The notes under the pieces are model-generated. The model worked only from the letters and a program-made list of their open reading frames with translations, made no database searches and was not told the DNA's origin. Both the position numbers and the translations under genes were made by a program. A stretch of 64,000 nucleotides of DNA from contig JAEXZY010000158.1 of NCBI GenBank assembly GCA_023404955.1, forward strand, positions 24,512 through 88,511, read 5' to 3'. This DNA is from Actinomycetes bacterium (GTDB lineage: Bacteria; Actinomycetota; Actinomycetes; Mycobacteriales; Mycobacteriaceae). This document shows, in pieces, positions 24,998 through 37,587 of this stretch. How positions within the stretch are numbered: the stretch's first letter is position 1; each line of letters begins with the position of its first letter.

Positions 24998-25615
24998 CTA
25001 GCCGACGTAGTGGTCCAGCCACTGACCCAGTGGCACCCCGGCACGCAGCGTCGTGACCACGCGATCCTTGGCCTTGCGGGTGCCCAGCCATGCGCCGACC
25101 GGCCAGCTCTTCATCATCGCGATGCCCTTGTGTCGCAGCAGCTCGATGCGCGGGTGGTCGGTGGAGTAGCCCCGTGGCGCGGTCTTGAGCACATCGTGCG
25201 CCGTGACCTGGTAGCCAGCTTTGCGCAGGTCAGCGACAATGCCGGCAAGTTCGACGCCGGAGGCCCGATCGTCGACGGCGGTCCGGAAGCGCTGCAGGGC
25301 CGCCGGGTCCGGCATGTACAGCCCGCTGCCCGCAGAGAGCCCCTCGGCGGAGAAGGACACGTAGCCGGCGCCGATGCGGGCGGCGCAGGTGGTCTTGTAC
25401 GGGCTCTTGTCTGCACTGAATCGCACATCGCGGTTAGGCCGGAACATCGTGCCCGGCCCGAATTCGTCGGCGAGTTCGGCGAGCAGGTCCTCCATCGGAG
25501 CCTTCACGTGGCGCTCGTAGGTATCGCGGTGGTCCTGCCAATACACCTTGGAGTTGTCGGCCTCCAGGCCCTCGTAGAACTCCACCGCCTCGATGGGCCA
25601 CCCGCGAAACGCCAT
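24998..25615 (-). CDS. DUF2461 protein
   Basis: A 205-residue DUF2461 protein with the family segments FYEGLEADNSKVYWQDHRD, RDVRFSADKSPYKT and LEGxx-type loops near GLYMPDPAALQRFR. No catalytic function is established. Start ATG 25615 begins directly at the conserved FRGWP segment. It reads toward purM with a 40-bp gap and is divergent from the NAD(P)-binding protein gene. Confidence 0.85.
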   Translation of the reverse strand: MAFRGWPIEAVEFYEGLEADNSKVYWQDHRDTYERHVKAPMEDLLAELADEFGPGTMFRPNRDVRFSADKSPYKTTCAARIGAGYVSFSAEGLSAGSGLYMPDPAALQRFRTAVDDRASGVELAGIVADLRKAGYQVTAHDVLKTAPRGYSTDHPRIELLRHKGIAMMKSWPVGAWLGTRKAKDRVVTTLRAGVPLGQWLDHYVG

Positions 25616-25793
25616 GGCGCCATTGTGGCGCGTGCGGTGCTGCGCGCCCATGGGACGGAGGCCGCGCTCGTGGTCGACGCCCCAGATCCGGGCTGCCCGT
25701 TGCCTGCGCCTGCTTAAGCCCCCCGTTTGCGGGCAATCTAGTTCGGCATCGGCACCGAAGACTTTTCGGGTGTCGGCGACGAACGGAGTGCAG

Positions 25794-26762
25794 GTGTCGA
25801 CTGAGCAGATCAAGTGCCTGGTGACGGGTGCGACCGGGTACATCGGCGGGCAGTTGGTGCCCGAGCTGCTCCGGCGGGGACATGCGGTGCGGGCGATGGC
25901 ACGCAAGCCGGCGAAGCTGGACAACGCGCCGTGGCGCGATCAGGTCGACGTGGCGGCCGGCGATCTGACCAAGCCGGATTCGTTGGCAGAGGCATTCGAG
26001 GGCATGGATGTCGTCTACTACCTGGTGCACTCGATGGGCACGTCGAAGGACTTCGTCGCCGAGGAGGCGCAGTCGGCGCGCAATGTGGTGACCGCTGCGG
26101 AGAAGGCGGGCGTGCGCCGCATCGTCTACTTGAGCGGGCTGCACCCCGAGGGTGCCGATCTGTCGCGGCACCTGGGGTCGCGGGTCGAGGTCGGGGAGAT
26201 CCTGCTGGCCTCGTCGATCGAGACGGTGGTGTTGCAGGCGGGCATCGTGATCGGGTCGGGTTCGGCGTCGTTCGAGATGGTCCGTCACCTCACCGACAGG
26301 CTCCCGGTGATGACGACGCCGAAGTGGGTGCACAACAAGATCCAGCCGATCTCGATCGACGACGCGCTGTACTACCTCGCGGAATCGGCCAGTGCCGATG
26401 TCCCTGAGTCACGCACGTGGGATGTGGGCGGGCCCGACGTCATGGAGTACGGCGACGCGATGCAGACCTACGCCGACGTCGCAGGTCTGCGCCGGCGCGT
26501 GATGGTGGTGCTGCCGTTCCTGACGCCGACGATCGCCAGTCACTGGGTGGGTCTGGTGACGCCGATCAAGGCCGGGCTGGCACGGCCTCTGGTGGAGTCG
26601 TTGGAGTGCGACGCGATCTGCCACGAGCACGACATCGACGCGGTGATCCCGCCGCCGGCGGCCGGGTTGATGTCCTACCGCGATGCCGTGGTGGCCGCCC
26701 TGAAGGAGGACCACACGGGACGCAGGCACCTGTTGCGTTTCAGTAAGGTTGCGCCGCAATGA
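25794..26762 (+). CDS. Atypical extended SDR, NAD(P)-binding protein
   Basis: A 322-residue Rossmann protein of the NmrA/NDUFA9-like atypical SDR group. The nucleotide motif is VTGATGYIGGQL (about residues 9-20), then VVYYLVHSM and RRIVYLSGLHPEG. The classical Tyr-x-x-x-Lys dyad is not evident, as is usual for this group. Start GTG 25794 has GGAG about 6 nt upstream; GTG 25788 is an alternative. Substrate unknown. Convergent with purF. Confidence 0.82.
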   Translation: MSTEQIKCLVTGATGYIGGQLVPELLRRGHAVRAMARKPAKLDNAPWRDQVDVAAGDLTKPDSLAEAFEGMDVVYYLVHSMGTSKDFVAEEAQSARNVVTAAEKAGVRRIVYLSGLHPEGADLSRHLGSRVEVGEILLASSIETVVLQAGIVIGSGSASFEMVRHLTDRLPVMTTPKWVHNKIQPISIDDALYYLAESASADVPESRTWDVGGPDVMEYGDAMQTYADVAGLRRRVMVVLPFLTPTIASHWVGLVTPIKAGLARPLVESLECDAICHEHDIDAVIPPPAAGLMSYRDAVVAALKEDHTGRRHLLRFSKVAPQ

Positions 26763-26789
26763 CTTCGCTACGCCACCCGTCGCCGGGAG

Positions 26790-28331
26790 TCAGGGACGCC
26801 TGAGCGCCGAGGCGTTGTCGTTCTCCGGGGTCAGCGGGATGCCGGTGCGCGCCGCGGTGGCCAGCATGTGCTCGATGACGTTCTTGCCCAGCGCGGTCTC
26901 ACCTGGCAGCTCGATCGGATAGTTGCCGTCGAAGCAGGCCGAGCACAGGCGCGAAGCGGGCTGCTCGGTGGCCGAGATCATGCTCTGCTGCGAGATGTAG
27001 GTCAGGGTGTCGGCACCGATCGCGTGGCGGACGGCGTCGAGCATCTCTTCACCGGACCCGTCGGCGTTCGCCGCGTTGGCGATCAGCTCGGCGGGCGTGG
27101 CGAAGTCGATGCCGTAGAAGCAGGGCCATTTCACCGGCGGGGAGGCGATCCGAACGTGCACCTCGACGGCGCCGGCTTCTCGCAGCATTCGGATCAGCGC
27201 CCGCTGGGTGTTGCCGCGCACGATGGAGTCGTCGACGACGATGAGCCGCTTGCCGCGGATGACTTCTTTGAGCGGGTTCAGTTTCAGCCGGATACCGAGC
27301 TGACGGATGGTCTGCGACGGCTGGATGAACGTGCGCCCCACATAGGCGTTCTTCATCAGGCCCTGGCCGTAGGGAATGCCGGATTCCTGCGCGTAGCCGA
27401 CGGCGGCGGGCGTCCCCGACTCGGGTACGCCGATCACCAGGTCGGCCTCAACGGGGCTCTCCCGGGCGAGCCGGCGACCGATGTCGACGCGGGTGGCGTG
27501 CACGGACCGGCCCACGAGCGTGCTGTCGGGACGGGCCAGGTAGACGTATTCGAACACGCAGCCTTTGGGCGTGGGGTTCGCGAACCGCGTGGAGCGCACC
27601 CCGTCGGCGTCGATGGCCAACAGCTCGCCGGGTTCGATGTCGCGCACGAACGAGGCGCCGACGATGTCGAGTGCTGCGGTTTCGGAGGCGACCACCCAGC
27701 CGCGGTCGAGGCGGCCGAGCGACAGTGGACGCACGCCGTAGGGGTCACGGGCGGCGTAGAGGGTGTTCTCGTCCATGAAGGTCAGGCAGAACGCGCCGCG
27801 CACCGTCGGCAGCAGTTCCAGCGCGGCCTGTTCGAGCGAAGAGTCCGCGGCACCGTGCGCCAGCAGGGCGCCGAGGATGTCGGAGTCCGTGGTGGCCGCG
27901 GCCGCACCACGGTTGCTCATCAGACCTTCGTCGCGGGCTCGCGCGGCGAGCTCAGCGGTGTTGACCAGATTGCCGTTGTGTCCCAGCGCGACGCCGGTGC
28001 CTGCGGCCGTGTTGCGGAACACCGGCTGGGCGTTTTCCCACGTGGTGGAGCCGGTGGTGGAGTACCGGCAGTGTCCGACGGCGACGTGCCCTGGCATCGC
28101 GGCCAACGTCTGCTCGTCGAAGACCTGGCTCACCAGACCGAGATCCTTGAAGACCAGCACCTGGGAGCCGTCGGCCACCGCGATGCCAGCGGCCTCCTGG
28201 CCCCTGTGTTGCAGGGCATACAGGCCGTAGTACGTGAGTTTGGCCACTTCCTCGCCGGGTGCCCAGACTCCGAAGACTCCGCACTCTTCTCGAGGCTCGT
28301 TCTCATGCTGATCGGGCTGCTCGGCGGTCAC
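26790..28331 (-). CDS. purF: Amidophosphoribosyltransferase PurF
   Basis: A 513-residue enzyme for the first committed step of purine synthesis. A 17-residue propeptide precedes the nucleophile Cys18 in EECGVFGV. The glutaminase half has GHCRYSTTG and GHNGNLVN. The PRPP site is VVDDSIVRGNT. Cys residues that could hold an iron-sulfur cluster, as in the Bacillus enzyme, are seen in CVFEY, VKWPCFYGIDF and SRLCSACF. Minus-strand TAGACT (28377-28372) is the candidate -10, leaving about 34 nt of leader. Confidence 0.96.
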   Translation of the reverse strand: MTAEQPDQHENEPREECGVFGVWAPGEEVAKLTYYGLYALQHRGQEAAGIAVADGSQVLVFKDLGLVSQVFDEQTLAAMPGHVAVGHCRYSTTGSTTWENAQPVFRNTAAGTGVALGHNGNLVNTAELAARARDEGLMSNRGAAAATTDSDILGALLAHGAADSSLEQAALELLPTVRGAFCLTFMDENTLYAARDPYGVRPLSLGRLDRGWVVASETAALDIVGASFVRDIEPGELLAIDADGVRSTRFANPTPKGCVFEYVYLARPDSTLVGRSVHATRVDIGRRLARESPVEADLVIGVPESGTPAAVGYAQESGIPYGQGLMKNAYVGRTFIQPSQTIRQLGIRLKLNPLKEVIRGKRLIVVDDSIVRGNTQRALIRMLREAGAVEVHVRIASPPVKWPCFYGIDFATPAELIANAANADGSGEEMLDAVRHAIGADTLTYISQQSMISATEQPASRLCSACFDGNYPIELPGETALGKNVIEHMLATAARTGIPLTPENDNASALRRP

Positions 28332-28371
28332 GATCGTCGCTGCTCCCTAGGGGCGGTGGGTGACGGTCGCC

Positions 28372-28377
28372 AGTCTA
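28372..28377 (-). promoter_or_regulatory. Candidate -10 of purF
   Basis: Minus-strand TAGACT in the 122-bp gap upstream of purF, the same hexamer as before purL. Unlike the other purine promoters here it leaves a leader. Confidence 0.4.
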
Positions 28378-28453
28378 CGGTCAACCGCTGTCAAACGCGG
28401 AATCGCGCCGCGCCGTAGTGGACAACCACGACCGCGTCGCGGCGATTCCCCCG

Positions 28454-28846
28454 TCATTGCGGCAGCGCGACCAACGGCAGGGCCGCCGCGATGTCGCGGG
28501 CTCGCGATCCGGACAGCTGTAGAGCCCCGGTGGCGGCCGCGTCGTCGAGGGTGCGCAGTCCGGTGGCGAGCAACAGCCAGGTGCGTGGGTCGGTTTCGAC
28601 GATGTTGGGCGGGGTGCCGCGGGTGTGCCGCGGCCCGGCGACGCACTGGACCGCGACGAACGGTGGCACCCTCACCTCGACGGACGCGCCCGGCGCGACC
28701 GTTGCCAGCGTCCTGGCCGTCGTGCGCACGGCCTCGGCCAGCTGGGGGCGCGACGGGGTTTCGGCCCGCTCGTCGCGCAGCCAGTCCGCAACCGCCGCCA
28801 CAGCGGCGCGGGTCTTTTCCGGATCAGCAGCACGGCGGACGGCCAT
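28454..28846 (-). CDS. Sterol-carrier-type (SCP2-like) small protein
   Basis: A 130-residue soluble protein with an MDMPI/SCP2-like fold: SVEVRVPPFVAVQCVAG, then TRGTPPNIVETDPRTWLLLATG and a helix ending LQLSGSRARDIAAALPL. Corresponds to Rv0807. Ligand unknown. Divergent from the MCE gene with only 16 bp between start codons. Confidence 0.78.
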   Translation of the reverse strand: MAVRRAADPEKTRAAVAAVADWLRDERAETPSRPQLAEAVRTTARTLATVAPGASVEVRVPPFVAVQCVAGPRHTRGTPPNIVETDPRTWLLLATGLRTLDDAAATGALQLSGSRARDIAAALPLVALPQ

Positions 28847-28850
28847 GATC

Positions 28851-28856
28851 TAGGTT
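28851..28856 (+). promoter_or_regulatory. Leaderless -10 of the MCE gene
   Basis: TAGGTT ends 6 nt before GTG 28863, inside the 16-bp gap between divergent starts. Confidence 0.5.
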
Positions 28857-28862
28857 CTCAAA

Positions 28863-30059
28863 GTGTCTGTAGCCCGGGACGCACCGCCCTATCGGCGGCT
28901 GGGCGCGCTGATGCTCGCGGTGATCGCCGTGCTCGGCACGGGCCTCTTCCTTCAGTTCCGCGGCGACTTCACGGCCTACTCGACGGTCACCCTCCTGTCG
29001 GAGCGCGCGGGATTGGTGGTCGAGCGCGGCGCCAAGGTCACGTTCAACGGGGTCGAGATCGGTCGGGTGGCGCAGATCGCGCCCGATCCGGCGGGCGGCG
29101 CCCGCCTGACGTTGGACGTCGACCCCACGGTTCTGGCCGTCATCCCCGCCAACGCCGGAGCCGAGATCCGGGCGACGACGGTGTTCGGCAACAAGTACAT
29201 CTCCCTGATGTCACCGCAAATGCCTGCGCCACAACGCCTTTCCGAGGGCGCTGTCATACAGGCCGCCGCGGTGACGACGGAATTCAACACGCTGTTCGAA
29301 ACGGTGACGGCGATCGCCGAGCAGGTCGACCCCGTTAAGCTGAACCAGACGCTCAGCGCGACTGCCGAGGCGTTGAACGGACTGGGCGACCGATTCGGCG
29401 CATCGCTGGAGGACGGCAACCGCATCCTCCTGGACTTCGACGACCTGATGCCGCAGTGGCGGGCCGACGTGCGCTCGCTGGCGGCTCTGGCTGACATCTA
29501 CGCCGATGCCGCGCCCGATCTCCTCGACGGGCTCGCCTCGGCGGTCACCACTGCGCGCACGCTGTCTGCGCACTCGGGTGACATCGACGCCGCGCTGATG
29601 GCGGCGATCGGCTTCGCGGAGCCGGCGACGTCGGCGCTGAATCGGGGTGGCCCCTACCTGATCCGCGGCGCCGCCGATCTGCTGCCGACCTCACGGTTGC
29701 TCGACGACTACCGCGGCATGATGTTCTGCACGATCCGCAACTATGCCGAGGTGGCCCCGGAGATCACCCGGGTCCTCGGGGGCGACAACGGCTATTCGCT
29801 GCGTTCGGCGGGCACGATCACCGGGGCGGGCAATCCGTTCGTCTATCCGGACAATCTGCCGCGGGTCAACGCGAGGGGAGGTCCCGAGGGCCGGCCCGGG
29901 TGCTGGCAGAAGATCACCCGCGACCTGTGGCCGAACCCGTACCTGGTGATGGACACCGGGTTCAGCCTGGCGCCCTACAACCATGTCGAGCTCGGTCAGC
30001 CGCTGCTCGTCGACTACGTCTGGGGCAGACAGGTCGGCGAGCACACGATCAACCCCTGA
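28863..30059 (+). CDS. Orphan MCE/MlaD-domain protein
   Basis: A 398-residue MCE-family protein. One N-terminal transmembrane helix (about residues 13-31), the MlaD/MCE beta domain (about 38-115, with GLVVERGAKVTFNGVEIGRV and TTVFGNKYISL), then a long helical region and a Cys-containing C-terminus. MCE proteins build periplasmic lipid-transfer tubes and in mycobacteria normally come as six in an operon with YrbE permeases. Here there is only one, with no permease nearby. It overlaps the convergent CPBP gene by 11 bp. Confidence 0.88.
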   Translation: MSVARDAPPYRRLGALMLAVIAVLGTGLFLQFRGDFTAYSTVTLLSERAGLVVERGAKVTFNGVEIGRVAQIAPDPAGGARLTLDVDPTVLAVIPANAGAEIRATTVFGNKYISLMSPQMPAPQRLSEGAVIQAAAVTTEFNTLFETVTAIAEQVDPVKLNQTLSATAEALNGLGDRFGASLEDGNRILLDFDDLMPQWRADVRSLAALADIYADAAPDLLDGLASAVTTARTLSAHSGDIDAALMAAIGFAEPATSALNRGGPYLIRGAADLLPTSRLLDDYRGMMFCTIRNYAEVAPEITRVLGGDNGYSLRSAGTITGAGNPFVYPDNLPRVNARGGPEGRPGCWQKITRDLWPNPYLVMDTGFSLAPYNHVELGQPLLVDYVWGRQVGEHTINP

Positions 30060-30672
30060 CCCGCCGCGATATCGCCAGGGCTGCAACGGCTCCCGCCTCG
30101 TTGACGGCGAGATGCCCGAGCATCGGCGCCGCCAGGCTGCCGGATCTGTCGTGCAGCCAGGAGAAGAGCCACCCGGCCGCGCCGGTGACCAGCACCGTGC
30201 CGAGCACCGAGTCGCGCGCGGCGCGGGCGTCGGGAATGTGGGATAGACCGAACACGGCCGCGGTGAACCAACGTCCACCGGTTACGCCGAACGCTCGTGC
30301 GGCGACGGACCCGAGCGCCGCGCGGTAGCTCGCCTCCTCGGACCACACGGTGCCCAGCGGGATGTGCAGCAGCAGCCATGTCGCGGGCGCAGCCGGTGGC
30401 GTGCGTGCCGCCATGCCTGCGCGCACCGGTGCGAGCGTCGTCGAAAGCGCCACCGAGGCAACGACGATGGCAGCGGCAGCACTCCCCCACCGCAGGCCGC
30501 GGGTCAGAGCAGGCGGCTGCAGGCCGAGCGGGGCCCCAGTCGCTGCGACGGCGGCGCCGCCGAGCAGCACGTGCGGGACGGGGTGCCAACGCCGGGGCAC
30601 GCGGGGGGCCAGCACACTCCAGACCAGCAGAAGCACTGAGAGCGAAACCGTCTGACGGCGTTCGTGATTCAC
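30049..30672 (-). CDS. CPBP-family intramembrane metalloprotease
   Basis: A 207-residue multi-pass membrane protein with the three CPBP (Abi/CAAX protease) motifs: SEEASYR (E-E-x-x-x-R), FGLSHI (F-x-x-x-H) and HLAVN (H-x-x-x-N). Start GTG 30672 overlaps the stop of the upstream hydrolase by four bases (GTGA). Third gene of a coupled purL-hydrolase-CPBP set on the minus strand. Natural substrate unknown. Confidence 0.87.
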   Translation of the reverse strand: MNHERRQTVSLSVLLLVWSVLAPRVPRRWHPVPHVLLGGAAVAATGAPLGLQPPALTRGLRWGSAAAAIVVASVALSTTLAPVRAGMAARTPPAAPATWLLLHIPLGTVWSEEASYRAALGSVAARAFGVTGGRWFTAAVFGLSHIPDARAARDSVLGTVLVTGAAGWLFSWLHDRSGSLAAPMLGHLAVNEAGAVAALAISRRVRG

Positions 30673-32383
30673 TGACCGTCCTCGGACTCGGTGCGTTCCA
30701 GGGCCGCTCTGATGCGTTCGGTGTCGGCCGGCGTCCACCCCGGCGGCGGCGCGACCGCCGCCCAGCCGTCGAGGATGTAGTCACCGTAGTTGTGGCCGTG
30801 CCCGCCGGGCACCGACGAGGCGTTCGTCATGTCGGCGGCGACCTGCCAGAACGTGATGATCGGGTACCACCGCATCGAGGCCGTCCGATCCCGCCCGGGC
30901 GGCTCGGCCAGCCAATCGGGCCGGCTGAACAGCAGATCCTGTGACCACCAGACGATCGGGTCGGAGGGGTGCTGCAGGAACAGCACTCGGGTGCCCTCCC
31001 ACGGTGCAGCTGCGTCGCGGGCGATCTGGGCCGCGTCGTTGCCCATCGAGAACCGCACGGTGCGGCCGTTGTCGTAGCGGGGGTGCACTTCTGGCGTGCC
31101 GGGATCGCGGCGGACGGTGATCGCGTGCCACAGCGAGCTGGCGTTCGGCGGGCCCACCCACAGCACCGACGAGAATCCCATCCGGGAGATGTCGGGCAGC
31201 CAGTCGAACGCACCCTGTCCGGCCATCGAGCCCAGGCTCTCGCCGTAGAGGAGCAGCTGCGGGCGGCGCTGCGGCGGCAGCTTCGCCCAGCGATCGTGGA
31301 TGGCGTCGATCATCATCCGGCCGAACTCCACCGACTTGCGCTGATCACCGATGAACGAAATCCAGCTCGGCAGAAAGGAGTACTGCGATCCGACGATCGC
31401 GGTGTCGCCGTTGTACATCATCTCCAGCGAGCGGGCGGCGATCGGATTGATCCACCCAGTGCCCGTGGTGGGGGCGATCACGAGCACCTTGCGTTCGAAG
31501 GCACCGCTGCGTTCCAGTTCGCTCAGCAGGACCGCCATTCTCGCCTCGTCGCTGTCGGCGGTTTCCAGGCCGACGTAGACCCGGACCGGTTCCTTGGCCG
31601 GTCTGCCGTTGATCGCGGTGAGCTCGGCCGCGCTGGGCCCGGTGGCGACGAAACTGCGGCCCTGGTATCCCAGGGTGTCCCACGGCGCGAACGACTCGGG
31701 GCTGCCGGATCTCTGCGGCTCCTGCGGCTGACTGATGCCCGCCATGGTGGTGGTGTTCTGCGGCTGGAAGACGCGGTTGGCACCGGCCAGGAATCCTTGC
31801 AGCAGGACGCCGTTGACCAGCGTGATCACCAGCACGACCACGATTCCCGTGCCGATGAAGAGCGCGAGTTCGTCGGAGATGCGCCAGCGCCGGATCAGAT
31901 AGCGCGCGAGTGTGCGGATCAGGTCGATGAGCGCGCGGGTGACCGCGACGCACACGCCGCCGATGACCGCGGCGAGCACCAGCGTCCGCAGGTAACTCGC
32001 GGTGCTGGGGCCGGGCAGACCCATCAGCGCCGAGACCTGACGCTGCCAGCCGGCGGCCGGGATCACCATCAGCACGCAGGCCAGCAGCGACAGCACCACG
32101 GTGCCGGTCTTCAGCGCCGAGGACACCCTCAGCGACGGCGGCCACCAGGCGCGCTTGGCGAGCACGAACCGGCGCGCCATGCGGGCGAGGAAGACCCCTA
32201 TTCCGTAGCCGATCGCGGCATTGATCCCGCCGATCAACCCCTGGAACAGCCAGTCACGGGGCAGCAGCGAGGGTGTCAGGGACAGGCAGAAGAACAGCGC
32301 GGCGAACGCGATGCCGGTGAAGTCGAGTCGCAGCAGGCCCCAGGCCCAGATGAAGAGGGGGTGTCTGGTGGACTCCCGAGAGG

Positions 32384-32387
<4 letters not shown>
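30669..32387 (-). CDS. Membrane alpha/beta-hydrolase (Abhydrolase_9 type)
   Basis: A 572-residue protein. The N-terminal half (about 1-215) holds five to six transmembrane helices typical of the Abhydrolase_9 N-terminal domain. The C-terminal half is a soluble hydrolase with the nucleophile elbow GESLGSMAG, a following [13 protein letters not shown] segment, an Asp candidate in HPSDPIVWW and a His candidate in GHGHNYG. Start GTG 32387 overlaps the purL stop (GTGA), so it is coupled to purL although no purine role is expected. The family is common in actinobacteria and its substrate is unknown. Confidence 0.87.
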
Positions 32388-34690
<2,303 letters not shown>

Positions 34691-34697
34691 GCCGGAC

Positions 34698-34703
34698 AGT
34701 CTA
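34698..34703 (-). promoter_or_regulatory. Leaderless -10 of purL
   Basis: Minus-strand TAGACT ends 7 nt before GTG 34690; its first three bases are the stop codon of the antiporter gene. Confidence 0.55.
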
Positions 34704-35900
34704 GTTCGCGGCGCGCGACCAGCGTGCCGCGGCGGACGGCGCGATCAGCCCGTGGATCACGACGCTGCCCAGCACCACGACCACCATGACGGCCAGGACG
34801 TCGTGTTCCTCGGTGCCGTCGAGCACGTTGTAGGCCAGCAGGCCGAACACGATCGTCGACGTTCCCCGCGGACCCAGCCAGGCCAGCATCATGCGTTCCC
34901 GCCAGGAGAAGCGGGATCGCAGCATCACCACCGCGACCGGGAGCACGCGTACGAGGGTCAGCGCCAGCAGGCAGAAAACCACCGTCTGCCAGGACACTCC
35001 GCGTTCCACGGCGAGCACGGCCACGGCGCCGACGGTGAACCACATGATCGCCGACAGCAGGAAGCCGATGTCGTCGACGAACTCCAGCTCCTCGTGCCAG
35101 GACGGGGAGTGCCGCAGGTAGTGGAACGTGATCCCGCAGACGAACGCCGAGACGAACCCGTTGCCGTCGAAGGCGAGGCTCAGCCCGTAGGCCAGCATCG
35201 GTGCAGTGACCAAGATCATTCGCACGCTCTGACCGGTCATCCAGCCGCGCCGGGCGGCGCCGTTGATCGCGACCGCCAACAGCGCACCGACGGCGCCCCC
35301 GACGACGATCGCGATCAGGGCCTGGGGCACGGCGGAGCCCAATGCGCGCAGCGGTGTCGCGGTCCGCACGTCGTCGCCTCCTGCCAGCGCAAGCGCGACG
35401 ATGAACACCGGGGCGACGATGCCGTCGTTGTAGCCGGCCTCGACGTTGAGCACGTTGCGCACCCGGTCCGGCACCCGGGCGTCGCGCAGGATCGTCGCCG
35501 CGGGCGCGAAGTCGGTCGGCACCACCGCGCAGGCGATGACCAGCAGCACCGCGAAGGACAGCTCCGGCAGCAGCCACGCGGCGAGGAGCACCGACAAGCC
35601 GAGGCTCAGCGGAAGCGCCAACAACAGCATGCGGAGCGCCGCGCGGGGCTCCCGGCCGAACAACCCGCCGCGGACATCGGTGGCGTCGACGAACAGCAGA
35701 ACCGCGAGGATGATCTCGGCGCCATGCTGGGCGACGTCGGCGTTGAGCGCCACAGCCAGCGCGTCAGAGGTGCTGAAACCCGCTACCACGCCGGCGAGGA
35801 TCAGCACGACCGGTGCGGTCAGCCGGACCCGTTCGAGCCGTCCCGCGCCGAGCGCCCAGGCGGCGAACACCGCCGCGAAGGCGATCAGCGAGATCAGCAC
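34701..35900 (-). CDS. CPA1-type cation:proton antiporter
   Basis: A 399-residue membrane protein with about 12 hydrophobic helices. The ion-site motifs of the CPA family are visible: [15 protein letters not shown] and the Asn-Asp pair in [11 protein letters not shown], typical of electroneutral Na+/H+ antiporters, plus [15 protein letters not shown]. No cytosolic regulatory domain. Probably works in pH or sodium homeostasis. The next gene, purL, starts 10 bp after its stop. Confidence 0.88.
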   Translation of the reverse strand: MLISLIAFAAVFAAWALGAGRLERVRLTAPVVLILAGVVAGFSTSDALAVALNADVAQHGAEIILAVLLFVDATDVRGGLFGREPRAALRMLLLALPLSLGLSVLLAAWLLPELSFAVLLVIACAVVPTDFAPAATILRDARVPDRVRNVLNVEAGYNDGIVAPVFIVALALAGGDDVRTATPLRALGSAVPQALIAIVVGGAVGALLAVAINGAARRGWMTGQSVRMILVTAPMLAYGLSLAFDGNGFVSAFVCGITFHYLRHSPSWHEELEFVDDIGFLLSAIMWFTVGAVAVLAVERGVSWQTVVFCLLALTLVRVLPVAVVMLRSRFSWRERMMLAWLGPRGTSTIVFGLLAYNVLDGTEEHDVLAVMVVVVLGSVVIHGLIAPSAAARWSRAAN

Positions 35901-35919
35901 ACGGCGATCTTGCCAGCGG

Positions 35920-36267
35920 CTATCCGCCCGCGACGCAGAACGCGTTGCCCTCGGGGTCGGCGAGAACCACCCAGTCGAAGTCGGGACCGAAACTGTGCCG
36001 GCCGGTTTCGAGCGCCCCCAGCCCGACCAGTCGCGTCACCTCGGCCTCCTTGTCTGCGGTGTGAAGATCGAGGTGCACCTTGTTCTTGCCCGGCGTCGGA
36101 TCGGACACCCGCTGGAAGCCCAGCGTGGGGCCCTTCTCCTGCGCGACCATGACGAATTCGCCTGGGGCAACGGCATTTGCTTCACCGCCGACAGCCTCGG
36201 CCCACCAACCGGCGAGCGCATCGGGATCCGAACAATCGAAGGTGATCATCGCGACGTCGAGTGACAT
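35920..36267 (-). CDS. Glyoxalase/VOC-fold protein
   Basis: A 115-residue VOC-superfamily protein: FDCSDPDALAGWWAEAVGG at the N-terminus, VHLDLHTADKEAEV in the middle and a C-terminal VLADPEGNAFCV. The His and Glu pattern fits the metal-free or bleomycin-resistance-like subgroup (glyoxalase_6). Substrate unknown. Corresponds to Rv0801. It lies 14 bp after the pepC start region, both minus. Confidence 0.85.
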   Translation of the reverse strand: MSLDVAMITFDCSDPDALAGWWAEAVGGEANAVAPGEFVMVAQEKGPTLGFQRVSDPTPGKNKVHLDLHTADKEAEVTRLVGLGALETGRHSFGPDFDWVVLADPEGNAFCVAGG

Positions 36268-36281
36268 GAGCAGACCCTAGG

Positions 36282-37535
36282 TCAGGCCGGTGACAAGAAC
36301 GCCGCGAGCGCAGCCGAGTAGTCCGCGACGTCCGCGGCTCCCATCACCTCGCGCGCCGAATGCATCGCCAACTGGGCGGCGCCGACGTCGACGGTCGGGA
36401 TGCCGGTGCGCGCGGCGGTCATCGGACCGATTGTCGAGCCGCACGGCAGGTCGGCCCGGTGCTCGTAGCGCTGCAGCGCCACCCCGGCCTGCTCGCACGC
36501 CAGCGCGAAGGCGGCCGCGGTCCGGCCGTCCGTGGCGTAGCGGAGGTTGGGCTGCACCTTGAGCACCGGTCCGGCGTTGACCTCGATCAGATGTCCGGGT
36601 TCGTGCCGCTCGGGATAGTTGGGATGGGTGGCGTGCGCCATGTCCCCGGAGGCCACCATCGACGTCGAACACCGCCGCAGGAAGTCTTCGCGGCCACCGC
36701 CGGCGGCCAGGGTGATGCGCTCGAGGGTCGTCAGCAGCAGATCCGACTGGGCGCCGTGGTCGGATTGCGAACCCACCTCTTCGTGGTCGAACAGCACCAG
36801 GACCGGGGTCACCGTCGAGCTCTGCGCCGCCAGGAACGCTTCCAGCCCGGCGTAGCAGGTCGCCTGGTTGTCCAGCCGCGGTGCGCTGACGAGGTCGCGG
36901 TCGACGCCGGTGAGTCGCGAGGGCGTCAGGTCATGCGTCATCAGGTCGAAGCCGAGCACCGCTTCCGCGTCCACGTCGGCGCGCTCGGCGACGTAGTCGA
37001 GGAACGAGCGCGGGCCGCCGATTCCCCAGACGGCGTTGACGTGCCGCTGCGGGTTCAGCTCGACGCCCTTGCGGTCCTCCGACAGATGGATGGCCAGCTG
37101 CGGGACCCGCAGGATCGGGTCGTCGATGCGCACCAGCACGTCCTCGGCGGTGGCGCCGGTGCGCACGGAGAGCCGGCCGCTGAGGCCGAGGTCGCGGTCG
37201 AGCCAGGAGTTCAGCCAGGCGCCGCCGTAGGGCTGCAGCGCGACGACCTGCCAGCCGGCGACGGTCCGGTCCGGGTGCTGTTTGACGCGCAGATTCGGGC
37301 TGTCGGTGTGGGCGCCGACGATCCGGAACGGCACGTGCGGTTCACCGGTCGAGCGCCACGCGATCAGTGAGCCGGCGCGGATGACGAAGTGATCGCCCGC
37401 GCCGGTCCATGCGTCGCCCTCGGACAGCTCGGCGAACCCGGCGTCGAGCAGCCGCCCTGCGGCGGTGCTGCACGCATGGAACGGCGACGGGGATTCGTCG
37501 ATGAACTCACACAGACCCTGCGCATCAGCCGCCAT
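36282..37535 (-). CDS. pepC: M18 family aminopeptidase PepC
   Basis: A 417-residue M18 (aspartyl/leucine-type) zinc aminopeptidase. Metal ligands: GAHTDSPNL (His, Asp), [16 protein letters not shown] (Asp, catalytic Glu pair) and a C-terminal [17 protein letters not shown] contributes another His. M18 enzymes form dodecameric tetrahedra. Corresponds to Rv0800. Divergent from the DyP-encapsulin operon across 52 bp. Confidence 0.93.
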   Translation of the reverse strand: MAADAQGLCEFIDESPSPFHACSTAAGRLLDAGFAELSEGDAWTGAGDHFVIRAGSLIAWRSTGEPHVPFRIVGAHTDSPNLRVKQHPDRTVAGWQVVALQPYGGAWLNSWLDRDLGLSGRLSVRTGATAEDVLVRIDDPILRVPQLAIHLSEDRKGVELNPQRHVNAVWGIGGPRSFLDYVAERADVDAEAVLGFDLMTHDLTPSRLTGVDRDLVSAPRLDNQATCYAGLEAFLAAQSSTVTPVLVLFDHEEVGSQSDHGAQSDLLLTTLERITLAAGGGREDFLRRCSTSMVASGDMAHATHPNYPERHEPGHLIEVNAGPVLKVQPNLRYATDGRTAAAFALACEQAGVALQRYEHRADLPCGSTIGPMTAARTGIPTVDVGAAQLAMHSAREVMGAADVADYSAALAAFLSPA

Positions 37536-37575
37536 GGTTCTTCATCTTGGTCGATCGCCGGGATTGATCATGATT

Positions 37576-37581
37576 TAGGGT
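37576..37581 (+). promoter_or_regulatory. Leaderless -10 of the DyP-encapsulin operon
   Basis: TAGGGT ends 6 nt before GTG 37588. No -35 is clear. Confidence 0.5.
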
Positions 37582-37587
37582 CACACG

